From Agaribacillus aureus (lineage in GTDB: Bacteria; Bacteroidota; Bacteroidia; Cytophagales; Cyclobacteriaceae): 64,000 nt of DNA. Both the position numbers and the translations under genes were made by a program. Numbering within the stretch: the first letter of the stretch is position 1; every line of letters begins with the position of its first letter. The notes beneath the pieces are model-generated. The model worked only from the letters and a program-made list of their open reading frames with translations, had not been told where the DNA came from and searched no databases. The stretch covers positions 1,798,001 to 1,862,000 of the forward strand of contig JAUJEB010000001.1 in the NCBI GenBank assembly GCA_030442055.1, given 5' to 3'. Of the stretch, positions 45,095 to 52,754 are shown in pieces.

Positions 45095-45376
45095 AACTAT
45101 AGGTTGGCTAAGGTTGAAAAAAGTGGTTGTACAATTGCTAAAAGGTAATTAATAATAATATTACGAATTAATTATTGTTAACCCAAACCGGTTATTTTCT
45201 ACCTCAACCATGTACAATTTTTATTCGCTGGTTCTGGCAGGAATTTAATGCCACTTTTGTGGTGGAAATACGAAATTAAGTGGATACAAAGTGCTGGAAA
45301 GCTGAAAATTCTCTGCGCTCAAACCTCTTTTATCCCTCCTGTTGCCAACGGTATTAACATCGAAAAACCAGATTAT

Positions 45377-46105
45377 CTAACGGAAAATCATTGGCCCAAA
45401 TTTCTGAATCTCGTGAAAACTCTTGCCTGTTTCCTGCCAGGACCAGTGAGCAATTTTTTGATGGTCGTGGTCCACCCTGTACATATTGGCGCGCCAGGTG
45501 GTCCCTGCTTGCGGAGGTACATTGCTCAGGGGCCGGAGCAATTCGTAGGGAATAAAAAATTCAGCATACCAGCCAGAGATTTTAGCGCCGGTTTCTTTCT
45601 TACCGCCTACCACTTTTGTCTGATGTTTGATTTTCCTGTCCCCTGTATATTGCCAGGGACGCCACCCCAGGAACTCGCCGTTTATATTCGGTATTAAAAT
45701 AGGTAACTCATAATTCAATGGTGAAATCTCATATTCAAAATAAAGGTTATGACCGGTATCAGGCCACAAAAAAACTTCCACTACGTCCTCAAGCCAAAGT
45801 TTTTCAAAGTCGGCGGTTTTAGAGGCGGTTAATACTTCATCCTGACAATAGAATAAGAAGTAGATGCCGGTTTCAGAATATAAGACCTTTAACTTTGTTT
45901 CCCGCATATTTTCAAGGTGGCTTCGTTGTGGCAGGCTATACCAGTCTGTCCGTTGCCAGGAGACCGCCTGTCCGTCACCGGATAGCTCAAAATCCCGCGT
46001 CTTTGTGACTTCAATAGGGTCCATTTTGTTCACGGTACTGTTAGTCTGTGCGTGGGCAAAACCGAAGGCACATAGCAATATCAGCCAGGTTCCGGACATT
46101 CTCAT
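45377..46105 (-). CDS. Exported CBM9-like carbohydrate-binding protein
   Basis: This 242-residue protein has a short signal peptide (MRMSGTWLILLCAFGFAHAQ). The rest is one CBM9/DOMON-type beta-sandwich: TKLKVLYSETGIYFLFYCQD at about 70-89, LWLEDVVEVFLWPDTGHNLY, FEYEISPLNYE, and the closing TTWRANMYRVDHDH. No catalytic domain is present. Similar stand-alone proteins are common near glycan and amino-sugar genes of this phylum and may deliver ligands in the periplasm. It starts 8 bases after the amidohydrolase stop and is the last gene of that operon. Confidence 0.82.
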   Translation of the reverse strand: MRMSGTWLILLCAFGFAHAQTNSTVNKMDPIEVTKTRDFELSGDGQAVSWQRTDWYSLPQRSHLENMRETKLKVLYSETGIYFLFYCQDEVLTASKTADFEKLWLEDVVEVFLWPDTGHNLYFEYEISPLNYELPILIPNINGEFLGWRPWQYTGDRKIKHQTKVVGGKKETGAKISGWYAEFFIPYELLRPLSNVPPQAGTTWRANMYRVDHDHQKIAHWSWQETGKSFHEIQKFGPMIFR

Positions 46106-46113
46106 GACTAAAG

Positions 46114-47238
46114 CTAGTTTGATCTGTTTTCATGCCAATTTAGTATTTTCAAGGCATTTTTATAATAAATTTTTTCCAGCACCTCATCGGGTAAGTAAAG
46201 TCCATAAATCATCCACCTGCCCTGTAAGTGGTGGCCTGCTGCGGGATCAATATATTCATCATCGGTTTCAAGAAACCGGTAATAAATTCTGTATGCGTGG
46301 GCATCCGGCGGTGTGTCAGTACCAAACATGATGCGATCCTGGTATTTTATCATGAATCTTCTGGCGGTGTAGGGTTGTCGCCCCAATTCACTGATCCGGG
46401 CATCTATATCCACATACAAATTAGGGTATAGATCCAGCCACATGGCTACCCGTCCAAGGTCTTCCGGCAAATTAGCCATGTGCGCTCCAATAAACAGGGT
46501 ATTTGCGTGTTTGGCAATCACATTATTTCGCTGATCCAGGATCTCATCCTTATCAGGGTATTCATCGCCATAAAATGACCAATCGGGATGAGCCCCCAAC
46601 TCGTCATATCGCTCATTAAACTTATCGACCGGCTTGAAAAACGCCTTTGGGTCAGATGCGTGTATCATCACGGGAATGCCCAGCTCTCCGCATTTCGCCC
46701 AGATCGGATCTAATCTTGGATCATCTACCGGTACAATTTTACCGGTTTTATCCTTTAAGGTCAGCCCGAGGCTTTTAAACACCTTAAGTCCGCGGACGCC
46801 CATTCTTACCGCCTCCTCTAACCGACTGGCTTCTTTTCTACCAAAATCAGGCTCGTCAATTCTCTCCCACTCCGGGGCAAAAAATACCAGCAGCCTATTT
46901 TCTGCAACCTCCTTGGCCTTTTCAAGGTGCTTTTTGTAAAAATCATTGGCCGAGTGACCATCCAGACTTACACACATCCAAACGCCGGCTTCATCCATTT
47001 CCTTAAGATAAGCCTCTGTATTCTCCAAGGCACGTAAATGATTGTGAATATCTATTACCGGAAATTTCGGTTTAATAACTTCCGTTCTGGAAACCACCAT
47101 TTCACTCTGCGGCCGCCAGTCCAGTAATTTTAAAGATGTTTTTTTCTGTGCGCTCATGTCATGTGAAAAAAAAAGTAGTATTACCAGGATTTGAGTTGTT
47201 AAAATGCCCTGGCATAGGTTGGTTTCGGATATCTGCAT
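46114..47238 (-). CDS. Exported metal-dependent amidohydrolase (amidohydrolase_2 type)
   Basis: This is a 374-residue TIM-barrel hydrolase. Metal-binding residues are visible as His65 and His67 in VIDIHNHLRA, a further His in GIPVMIHASDPKAFF and in LFIGAHMANLPEDLG, and the Asp of MFGTDTPPDAHAYR. The N-terminus has a hydrophobic segment (ILTTQILVILLFFSHDMSAQ), so it probably acts in the periplasm, unlike NagA/AgaA deacetylases. The amidohydrolase_2 type includes lactonases and decarboxylases as well as amide hydrolases. It sits 54 bases after the aldolase gene in the same direction. A role in amino-sugar or uronate catabolism is inference from context. Confidence 0.85.
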   Translation of the reverse strand: MQISETNLCQGILTTQILVILLFFSHDMSAQKKTSLKLLDWRPQSEMVVSRTEVIKPKFPVIDIHNHLRALENTEAYLKEMDEAGVWMCVSLDGHSANDFYKKHLEKAKEVAENRLLVFFAPEWERIDEPDFGRKEASRLEEAVRMGVRGLKVFKSLGLTLKDKTGKIVPVDDPRLDPIWAKCGELGIPVMIHASDPKAFFKPVDKFNERYDELGAHPDWSFYGDEYPDKDEILDQRNNVIAKHANTLFIGAHMANLPEDLGRVAMWLDLYPNLYVDIDARISELGRQPYTARRFMIKYQDRIMFGTDTPPDAHAYRIYYRFLETDDEYIDPAAGHHLQGRWMIYGLYLPDEVLEKIYYKNALKILNWHENRSN

Positions 47239-47292
47239 AGGTAATTTTAAAATTAGAGATTATCAAATAATTCAAGCGAAGGCCAGACTTCA

Positions 47293-48123
47293 TTATTTTC
47301 CGTCGGACTTTTGAATAACACTCAACTTTTTCTCTACAAGCGCTGCGACTGCTTCCGTGGCCGGTGGAAATACCTGCCGAAGGTCGATTTTATGTTCAGT
47401 CTTAAGTACCTGTTTAAGTGTTTTCATATATACGTCTTTGATTTCGGTGGCTAAGTTAATCTTGCAAATACCATGTCTTATGGCTTCCTGTAATGATAAA
47501 TCAGGTATCCCCGAACCCCCATGTAAAACCAACGCTACGTCGGTAATCCTCTCAATTTCGGAAAGCCTGTCAAGGTCGAGTTTAGGCGTTTTTTTATAAA
47601 ATCCATGAGCCGAACCAATAGCTACCGCCAGGGCATTAACCCCGGTCTCTTCCACAAATATCTTGGCCTCTTCGGGTTGTGTGAATGCTACAGACGCTGC
47701 CGATTGTCCCAATTTGGCAACATAACCAAGCTCAGCTTCCACACTTGCGTCATATTTTTCGGCTAACTTTACCACGGCCCTGGTTATTTTCACATTTTCC
47801 CTGAAAGGCTTCTCACTGGCATCTATCATTACCGAATTAAAACCTGTATCCAGGCATCTTTCAGCCAGGTCAACACTATCCCCATGATCCAAATGGACCC
47901 AACCTTCTACCCGGTGATACTCCAACATAGATTTGGCCAGCTTAAATGCCACCGAAAGCCCCAAATAATTAATTGAACTTTTACTAAGCTGTAAAATCAA
48001 CGGTTGATTCGTCACCTTAGCAGCCATAAGCACACCCTTGGCTGTTTCATAATTATAGAAATTTGTTGCCAGAACAGCGTTTCTGTTTTTTCGCAGCTCT
48101 TTAAATTTTTCCTGTAATTTCAT
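47293..48123 (-). CDS. Class II fructose/tagatose-bisphosphate aldolase
   Basis: This 276-residue zinc-dependent aldolase splits ketose 1,6-bisphosphate into dihydroxyacetone phosphate and glyceraldehyde 3-phosphate. Asp79 and zinc ligand His80 are in HLDHGDS. The acid Glu lies in SVEAELGYV. Further zinc ligands are the His of IGSAHGFYK and of LHGGSGIPD. The small size and motif set match the GatY/KbaY (tagatose) subgroup as well as FbaA-like enzymes. An in-frame ATG at 48141 would overlap the kinase stop by 17 bases. I prefer 48123, one base after that stop. With the AgaS-type isomerase and the LacC-type kinase in the operon, tagatose 1,6-bisphosphate is the likelier substrate. Confidence 0.9.
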   Translation of the reverse strand: MKLQEKFKELRKNRNAVLATNFYNYETAKGVLMAAKVTNQPLILQLSKSSINYLGLSVAFKLAKSMLEYHRVEGWVHLDHGDSVDLAERCLDTGFNSVMIDASEKPFRENVKITRAVVKLAEKYDASVEAELGYVAKLGQSAASVAFTQPEEAKIFVEETGVNALAVAIGSAHGFYKKTPKLDLDRLSEIERITDVALVLHGGSGIPDLSLQEAIRHGICKINLATEIKDVYMKTLKQVLKTEHKIDLRQVFPPATEAVAALVEKKLSVIQKSDGK

Positions 48124-48124
48124 A

Positions 48125-49072
48125 TCATTCGGTATATCCAAATTTTTCCCTGGCTATCCGGAGCGTGGTTTCATAGTCTTTAAATGCATTGATGCCACCT
48201 GCCTGGGTAGTAGAAATGGCACCCATCAGGTTGCCAAAGGTTTGACAACATTCAGGACGGGCTCCCTGAATAAATTTAAATATGAAGCCTGCGTTAAAAC
48301 TATCGCCAGCTCCGATGGTATCTACCACGTGATGATTCAGGAAAGGTCCCTTCTCTATTTCCTTTTTATCATATCTTAGCAAGGATCCTTTATTCCCCTT
48401 TTTCACCACGGTATATTTGCTGAGGCCATCTAGTTGCCTGATAGCATCGTCAATATTGTTTTGTGCGGTCAAATGTTGTAATTCCGTTTCATTGGGCAGA
48501 AATACATCCACAAATGGCAAAATTTTTCCAGCGTCAAATTCCCATTTTTCTTCGGGATCCCATTGCACGTCCAGTGAAGTAGTAAGCCCCAGCTTCTTTG
48601 CCATTCTAAATAATTTCTCCAAATCACGCTTAAAGCCGGGTTGTAAAAAGTAAGATGAGAAATGTAAGTGTCTTGCCACTACCAACTTATCCGGTGTAAT
48701 ATCTTCCATATTCAAATGCTGCATGGCGCCTTGATGGGTGACCATCGCCCGGTCTTCCTCGAAATTTAACACAATGGTGGCGCCGGTTTTCAGGTTATCA
48801 CTTACCTCAATCAGTCTGGTATCCACATTTTTTTTCTCAAGATTCTCCCTTATTAACCGGCCAAAAATATCATTGCCAACTTTTCCTAAAAAAGCCACTT
48901 TCATTCCCAGACTGCTCAGATTACTGGCAAAAATAGCCGATGAACTTCCCAATGTAAGTGTCATTTCCCCAGCGAGCTTTTCCTTACCCACCTCGGGGAG
49001 TGAATCTATCCGGTCCAAGATCAGATCGACGTTCAATTCCCCTATTACAATTACATCAAATAATACAGCCAT
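48125..49072 (-). CDS. PfkB-family sugar kinase (ribokinase-like)
   Basis: This is a 315-residue kinase. It begins DVIVIGELNVDLILDRIDSL, the usual ribokinase-like start. ATP-binding and catalytic residues are in DTIGAGDSFNAGF (base Asp257). PFVDVFLPNETEL at about 186-198 matches the family PxN-E-E region. Two PfkB kinases in one operon suggest two phosphorylation steps. This one is closer to ribokinase/ketohexokinase types and could make the first sugar phosphate, since no PTS transporter is present. That role is inferred. It is followed at once by the aldolase. Confidence 0.88.
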   Translation of the reverse strand: MAVLFDVIVIGELNVDLILDRIDSLPEVGKEKLAGEMTLTLGSSSAIFASNLSSLGMKVAFLGKVGNDIFGRLIRENLEKKNVDTRLIEVSDNLKTGATIVLNFEEDRAMVTHQGAMQHLNMEDITPDKLVVARHLHFSSYFLQPGFKRDLEKLFRMAKKLGLTTSLDVQWDPEEKWEFDAGKILPFVDVFLPNETELQHLTAQNNIDDAIRQLDGLSKYTVVKKGNKGSLLRYDKKEIEKGPFLNHHVVDTIGAGDSFNAGFIFKFIQGARPECCQTFGNLMGAISTTQAGGINAFKDYETTLRIAREKFGYTE

Positions 49073-49111
49073 TTTATTGGTGATTGATTATTGAAATTTA
49101 CACTTATAAGG

Positions 49112-50026
49112 TCATGATATATGGCTTGCCTCGCTTTGTTGAAACAACAGGTCGGCATCTTTTTTATAAAACATTCCCAGGTCATCTCTTAAACAATTGG
49201 CGGTGCCGCAGGCAGCGGACAATTTTACGGTATCCATCAGGCTTAAATTTCTGAAGTCAGCCACCGCCAGACCAGCCATCAAACAATCCCCACTACCAAC
49301 CGCACTAATTACATGCTCTATCCTGTTGACAGCATGAACTACCTCTCCCCCATTAGAAAGGTATAACCCGTCTACCCCACCGGTCACGGCGGCCAGATCA
49401 CAATCTCTTGTCAGGCTCCTGGCAATTTGCAGGGGATCACTTTGGTGAAATATTTCATACCCTTCGTGCTGATTAATATGAACCGCGTACGGATGACAGG
49501 CAAGCGCATTGACCAGGCACTCTCCTGAGCAATCCACAAAAGTCTTTTTGTTTTCCGATTTTGCTATTTTAATGAATTCATTATAATCCAGGTTTTCGTT
49601 AGACCTTGGCCAGGATCCGCACATACAGACGGCGGAGCAACGTTTTAACAATGATCGATATTCAGCGCGAAATTCTTCAAGTTCGCTTTCTTCCACGACC
49701 GGCCCCGTTTCCAACAATTCTGTTTCATTCCAGGCATTTTCGGTTTTGAAAGTCAAACAGGTTCTATTCCAGGTTTTAATCTCCGGCCCATAACATGAAA
49801 TTCCCTGCTTCACACAAAAGTTCTTAATCCATCTTCCGGATTCACCACCCCAGAATCCCAGCAGGGCTGGTGTTTCTCCTAGTTCCTTTATACCCAAAGC
49901 TACGTGTACTCCCTTTCCACCCGGAAAGAACTGCTCCCGGTTTACCCTATTGACCTTACCTGGTTCAAGATTATTCAACCAAACAAATTTATCAATGGAG
50001 GGATTGGGACATAAACACAAAATCAT
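49112..50026 (-). CDS. PfkB-family 1-phosphofructokinase / tagatose-6-phosphate kinase
   Basis: This 304-residue kinase belongs to the LacC/FruK branch. It starts ILCLCPNPSIDKFVWLNNLE, has the sugar-binding FFPGGKGVHVALGIKELG (34-51), and the catalytic SAVGSGDCLMAG (Asp247). That branch phosphorylates tagatose 6-phosphate or fructose 1-phosphate to the bisphosphate. Next to an AgaS-type isomerase and a class II aldolase it completes a galactosamine 6-phosphate to triose-phosphate route. The motif HINQHE replaces the usual KPNxxE, a minor departure. It begins 16 bases after the isomerase stop. Confidence 0.85.
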   Translation of the reverse strand: MILCLCPNPSIDKFVWLNNLEPGKVNRVNREQFFPGGKGVHVALGIKELGETPALLGFWGGESGRWIKNFCVKQGISCYGPEIKTWNRTCLTFKTENAWNETELLETGPVVEESELEEFRAEYRSLLKRCSAVCMCGSWPRSNENLDYNEFIKIAKSENKKTFVDCSGECLVNALACHPYAVHINQHEGYEIFHQSDPLQIARSLTRDCDLAAVTGGVDGLYLSNGGEVVHAVNRIEHVISAVGSGDCLMAGLAVADFRNLSLMDTVKLSAACGTANCLRDDLGMFYKKDADLLFQQSEASHIS

Positions 50027-50042
50027 ATCCGGGTTTTCTTTG

Positions 50043-51272
50043 TCATTTAAACTTTTTTATTGCTGCATTTTGATTCAAAACCGGTGTATTCCGGCCGGTT
50101 GGTTTTTGATAAGGATAAATAGTTACCCCTTGTACCACCCTGGTAATAGACCCACTTTTAGACGGGATATCTGGTCTTAATCCTAAGTGTAATGATTTGT
50201 AAAATCCTAAAATTTGCGCCGGCAATACACTGCAAACCGTGAAGAAAACATCAGAGACGTTGTTTTTCAAAGGCGATACCCCTATCGTCAAATCCAAATG
50301 CAGTTCTTCTACACTTTCAGAATGTTCAAAAACTCCTACACAATACGGAACTTTTGGGTTACTCCTGATTGACTTCACCAAATCAACCTCATACTGATAA
50401 ACATACGGGTCATTTGAAAACAGGTAAAAAATCAAGGTAGATTCATCAATAACCGCTTTCGGCCCATGCCTGAACCCGAGAAAGGAATCATGCTTGCAAA
50501 TAATTGCTCCATCGGTTAGCTCCTGTACTTTTAACTGAGATTCTTCTGCAATTCCTTTTAAAGGGCCTGAGCCCAAAAAAACCACCCTTTTGAAATCGGA
50601 AGCAGCCAGCTCTTTCAATTTTTCGGTGAAGCCATTCAAAATCACCATGCCATATTCACTAATCTTTTTTACCGTTTGTCGCTGCTCAGAGAGGTTATCT
50701 ATTTGGGTGGTCAAAATTCCCGCCAGTAGCATACAGGTAAACGATCCCGTCATAGCCAAGGCTTTGTCGTTGGCCTTTTCAGGCATCAAAAGGACAGTAG
50801 TGTTAGACTTTTTACCAACTTGCGCCAATTTTCCATCGGGATTGCAAGTGATGATTAAATGAAAAATACGATCCACAATTGCTTCTGCCAGATCAAAAGC
50901 CGCGACGCTCTCCGGGCTGTCTCCCGAGCGTGCGAATGAAACCAGCAGTGTCGGTGTAGATTTTTGAAAAGATTCGGCGGGATGCGAAACCAGATCGGTA
51001 GTGGAAATAGCCCTTGTAGATTTTCCGGTCGATTTTTGAAATTCTCTTTGCAGCACCTCTCCAATGAATGCTGAAGTTCCCGCACCCGTCAGAATGACCT
51101 GTAAATTGGGTACTGCAAATACCGTTTTTAGAAAATCACTGACCTGTGGTTGATAAAAAACCATTCTTTCGAAGGCCTCTTCCCATAATTTCGGCTGCCC
51201 GGAAATCTCTTCGGCAGTATGACGCGCTCCTTTTAATTCCAATTCCGAAACCTTTTCACCAAGATAATCCAT
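50043..51272 (-). CDS. agaS: AgaS-type SIS-domain sugar isomerase/deaminase
   Basis: This 409-residue cytoplasmic enzyme is predicted to convert galactosamine 6-phosphate to tagatose 6-phosphate and ammonia. It has two SIS domains. The first is at about 40-215 (LQVILTGAGTSAFIGEVLQ; LLVSFARSGDSPESVAAFDL; CNPDGKLAQ). The second is at about 220-370 (RVVFLGSGPLKGIAEESQLK; VQELTDGAIICKHDSFLGFR; HGPKAVIDEST). The HGPK motif and this spacing are typical of AgaS/GlmS-related isomerases. It heads the operon; the start ATG is 4 bases from an AgaR-like box. The related NagB-type enzymes are smaller and lack SIS pairs. Confidence 0.9.
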   Translation of the reverse strand: MDYLGEKVSELELKGARHTAEEISGQPKLWEEAFERMVFYQPQVSDFLKTVFAVPNLQVILTGAGTSAFIGEVLQREFQKSTGKSTRAISTTDLVSHPAESFQKSTPTLLVSFARSGDSPESVAAFDLAEAIVDRIFHLIITCNPDGKLAQVGKKSNTTVLLMPEKANDKALAMTGSFTCMLLAGILTTQIDNLSEQRQTVKKISEYGMVILNGFTEKLKELAASDFKRVVFLGSGPLKGIAEESQLKVQELTDGAIICKHDSFLGFRHGPKAVIDESTLIFYLFSNDPYVYQYEVDLVKSIRSNPKVPYCVGVFEHSESVEELHLDLTIGVSPLKNNVSDVFFTVCSVLPAQILGFYKSLHLGLRPDIPSKSGSITRVVQGVTIYPYQKPTGRNTPVLNQNAAIKKFK

Positions 51273-51276
51273 TTAA

Positions 51277-51295
51277 TTTCTTTCGTTTCATTTCG
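51277..51295. promoter_or_regulatory. AgaR/DeoR-like operator box 1
   Basis: TTTCGTTTCATTTCG at 51281-51295 is a 5-base-periodic TTTC repeat, preceded by one more TTTC at 51277-51280. It agrees at all 15 positions with the core of the E. coli AgaR consensus as I remember it (TTTCRTTTYRTTTYN). It begins 4 bases upstream of the agaS-like start codon, so a bound DeoR-family repressor would block expression. No DeoR-family gene is in the window. T-rich background raises the chance of an accidental match. Confidence 0.5.
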
Positions 51296-51394
51296 ATATA
51301 AAATTAAATCTTTATTTTATTCTTTCAAAACAATTCATAACAATTTTTTTAATGACTATTTCATAATTTTATTGCACTTTTTTAATTTATTTAG

Positions 51395-51418
51395 TTTTAT
51401 TTCATTTTGTTTTGTTTT
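51395..51418. promoter_or_regulatory. AgaR/DeoR-like operator box 2
   Basis: A second 5-base-periodic series (TTTT, TTTC, TTTT, TTTT and TTTT, separated by A or G) covers 51395-51418, about 115 bases from box 1. TTTCATTTTGTTTTG at 51400-51414 fits the AgaR-type core at every position. Two boxes in one divergent region could allow looping repression of both operons. Confidence 0.45.
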
Positions 51419-51460
51419 ATTAAACGCAAAATATCTAACAGTTAATTAATATGAAAACTA

Positions 51461-51492
51461 TTTGAAAGTAGTATATTTATTTTTTAATTTCG
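51461..51492 (+). promoter_or_regulatory. Candidate promoter of the Nramp-like operon
   Basis: TTTG at 51461-51464, a 20-base spacer and TAATTTCG at 51485-51492 fit the Bacteroidota -33/-7 pattern (TTTG, TAnnTTTG) with one mismatch. The -7 element is 19 bases before the start codon. Confidence 0.35.
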
Positions 51493-51511
51493 AAACTGTT
51501 ATTTTCAATAC

Positions 51512-52750
51512 ATGTTCTTAACACCAGAAACGAAAAAAGACAAACTAAACACGACAATCTCCGGTATCGTACAAACATTGGGGCCCGGGATGATTACAGC
51601 CGCTTTGATTTTTGGTCCCGGAAGTCTCACAGTCACTTCGAAGCTTGGGGCTGGTTTTGGATTCAAATTGTTATGGATCATTTTGTTTACCACCCTGTTC
51701 ATGATTGTTTTTACCCTAATGTCAGCGAGGATTGGATTGACCATCAAACCTACGCTGCTGCAACATATCCGCGAAAGGTATGGCGTCATGGCATCGATTA
51801 TTGTCGGGATGGGAATATTTCTAGTAACCATCTCTTTTCAGGCTGGTAATTCCATAGGAGCGGGAATCGCATTTGCCGAGTTATTTAATACCCGTACCGA
51901 ACCATGGGTAGTGTTTTTCTCGTTGCTGGCTATTGCTATTCTCTTCTTCCGTTCGTTTTACAAAATCCTGGAGAAGATCATGATCGGTATGGTGTCCCTG
52001 ATGTTGCTGTCATTTCTAGTTACAGCCATTATTTCAAAGCCACCGGTGGTTGAAATTTTACAGGGCCTGAGCCCTTCCATTCCAAAAGGATCCGAAATCC
52101 TGACCATTGCCCTGGTGGCATCCAGTTTTTCTATTGTGGGTGCATTTTATCAAGCCTATCTGGTTCGGGAGAAAGGGTGGGGTCAAAAAGATATAAAGGC
52201 CTGTTCGAGGGAGACGATAATAGGGATCACAATGCTGGGAAGCCTCACCTTGGTGGTGATGATTTGTTCGGGAAGTGTACTTCACACACAAGGGATAACC
52301 GTAAATAGCGCTACAGATATGGGAAAGGCCATTGAGCCGCTGTTCGGAAAATTTACTGCTGCCTTATTTATGTCAGGACTGTTTGCCGCCTCTTTTTCTT
52401 CGCTTATTGGAAATGCTACTATTGGCGGAACACTTTTGGCTGATACTTTCAATATGGGTAATCAATTGAAATCCAAAAAGGTGCGCTTATTAATCATGTT
52501 GGTGATTGTTTTTGGAGCTTCCATTGCCATCATCTATGGAAAACTTCCTTTGCAATTTATTGTATTCGCCCAGGGAATTACCATCATTGTGGTCCCGGTA
52601 ATGGCCGCCATGATCTTCCTTATTGCGAATAATACCAATGTGATGGGCCCTCTTCGCAATCGCCCGTTTACTAACCTGATTGCTTTACTCGGCCTGGCAA
52701 TACTGGTTGTTCTTGCCGTCACCAATATTAAATTAGTATTCTTAAATTAA
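51512..52750 (+). CDS. Nramp-fold transporter lacking the canonical metal-binding motifs
   Basis: This 412-residue inner-membrane protein of about eleven helices has the Nramp (SLC11) layout, starting ISGIVQTLGPGMITAALIFG. In true metal transporters helix 1 carries D-P-G-N, which binds the metal. Here the aligned motif is G-P-G-S (residues 35-38). Helix 6 normally has M-P-H-N. Here the aligned segment is about residues 207-218, SIVGAFYQAYLV, without Met or His. Both parts of the metal site are therefore missing, so manganese or iron transport is unlikely. It is the first gene of an operon with an SDR and a DapA/NanA-type aldolase, which suggests an organic substrate, such as a sugar acid. That suggestion is inference. 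Confidence 0.8.
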   Translation: MFLTPETKKDKLNTTISGIVQTLGPGMITAALIFGPGSLTVTSKLGAGFGFKLLWIILFTTLFMIVFTLMSARIGLTIKPTLLQHIRERYGVMASIIVGMGIFLVTISFQAGNSIGAGIAFAELFNTRTEPWVVFFSLLAIAILFFRSFYKILEKIMIGMVSLMLLSFLVTAIISKPPVVEILQGLSPSIPKGSEILTIALVASSFSIVGAFYQAYLVREKGWGQKDIKACSRETIIGITMLGSLTLVVMICSGSVLHTQGITVNSATDMGKAIEPLFGKFTAALFMSGLFAASFSSLIGNATIGGTLLADTFNMGNQLKSKKVRLLIMLVIVFGASIAIIYGKLPLQFIVFAQGITIIVVPVMAAMIFLIANNTNVMGPLRNRPFTNLIALLGLAILVVLAVTNIKLVFLN

Positions 52751-52754
52751 AAAG

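Noticed and set aside
45248-45697. Plus-strand open frame of 149 codons that starts in the 282-base gap
   Set aside because: Two thirds of it is antisense to the CBM9-like gene and the product is a mix of Cys- and Pro-rich stretches with no family likeness.
45864-46331. Plus-strand frame of 155 codons across the amidohydrolase/CBM9 junction
   Set aside because: It is antisense to two well supported genes and has no motif.
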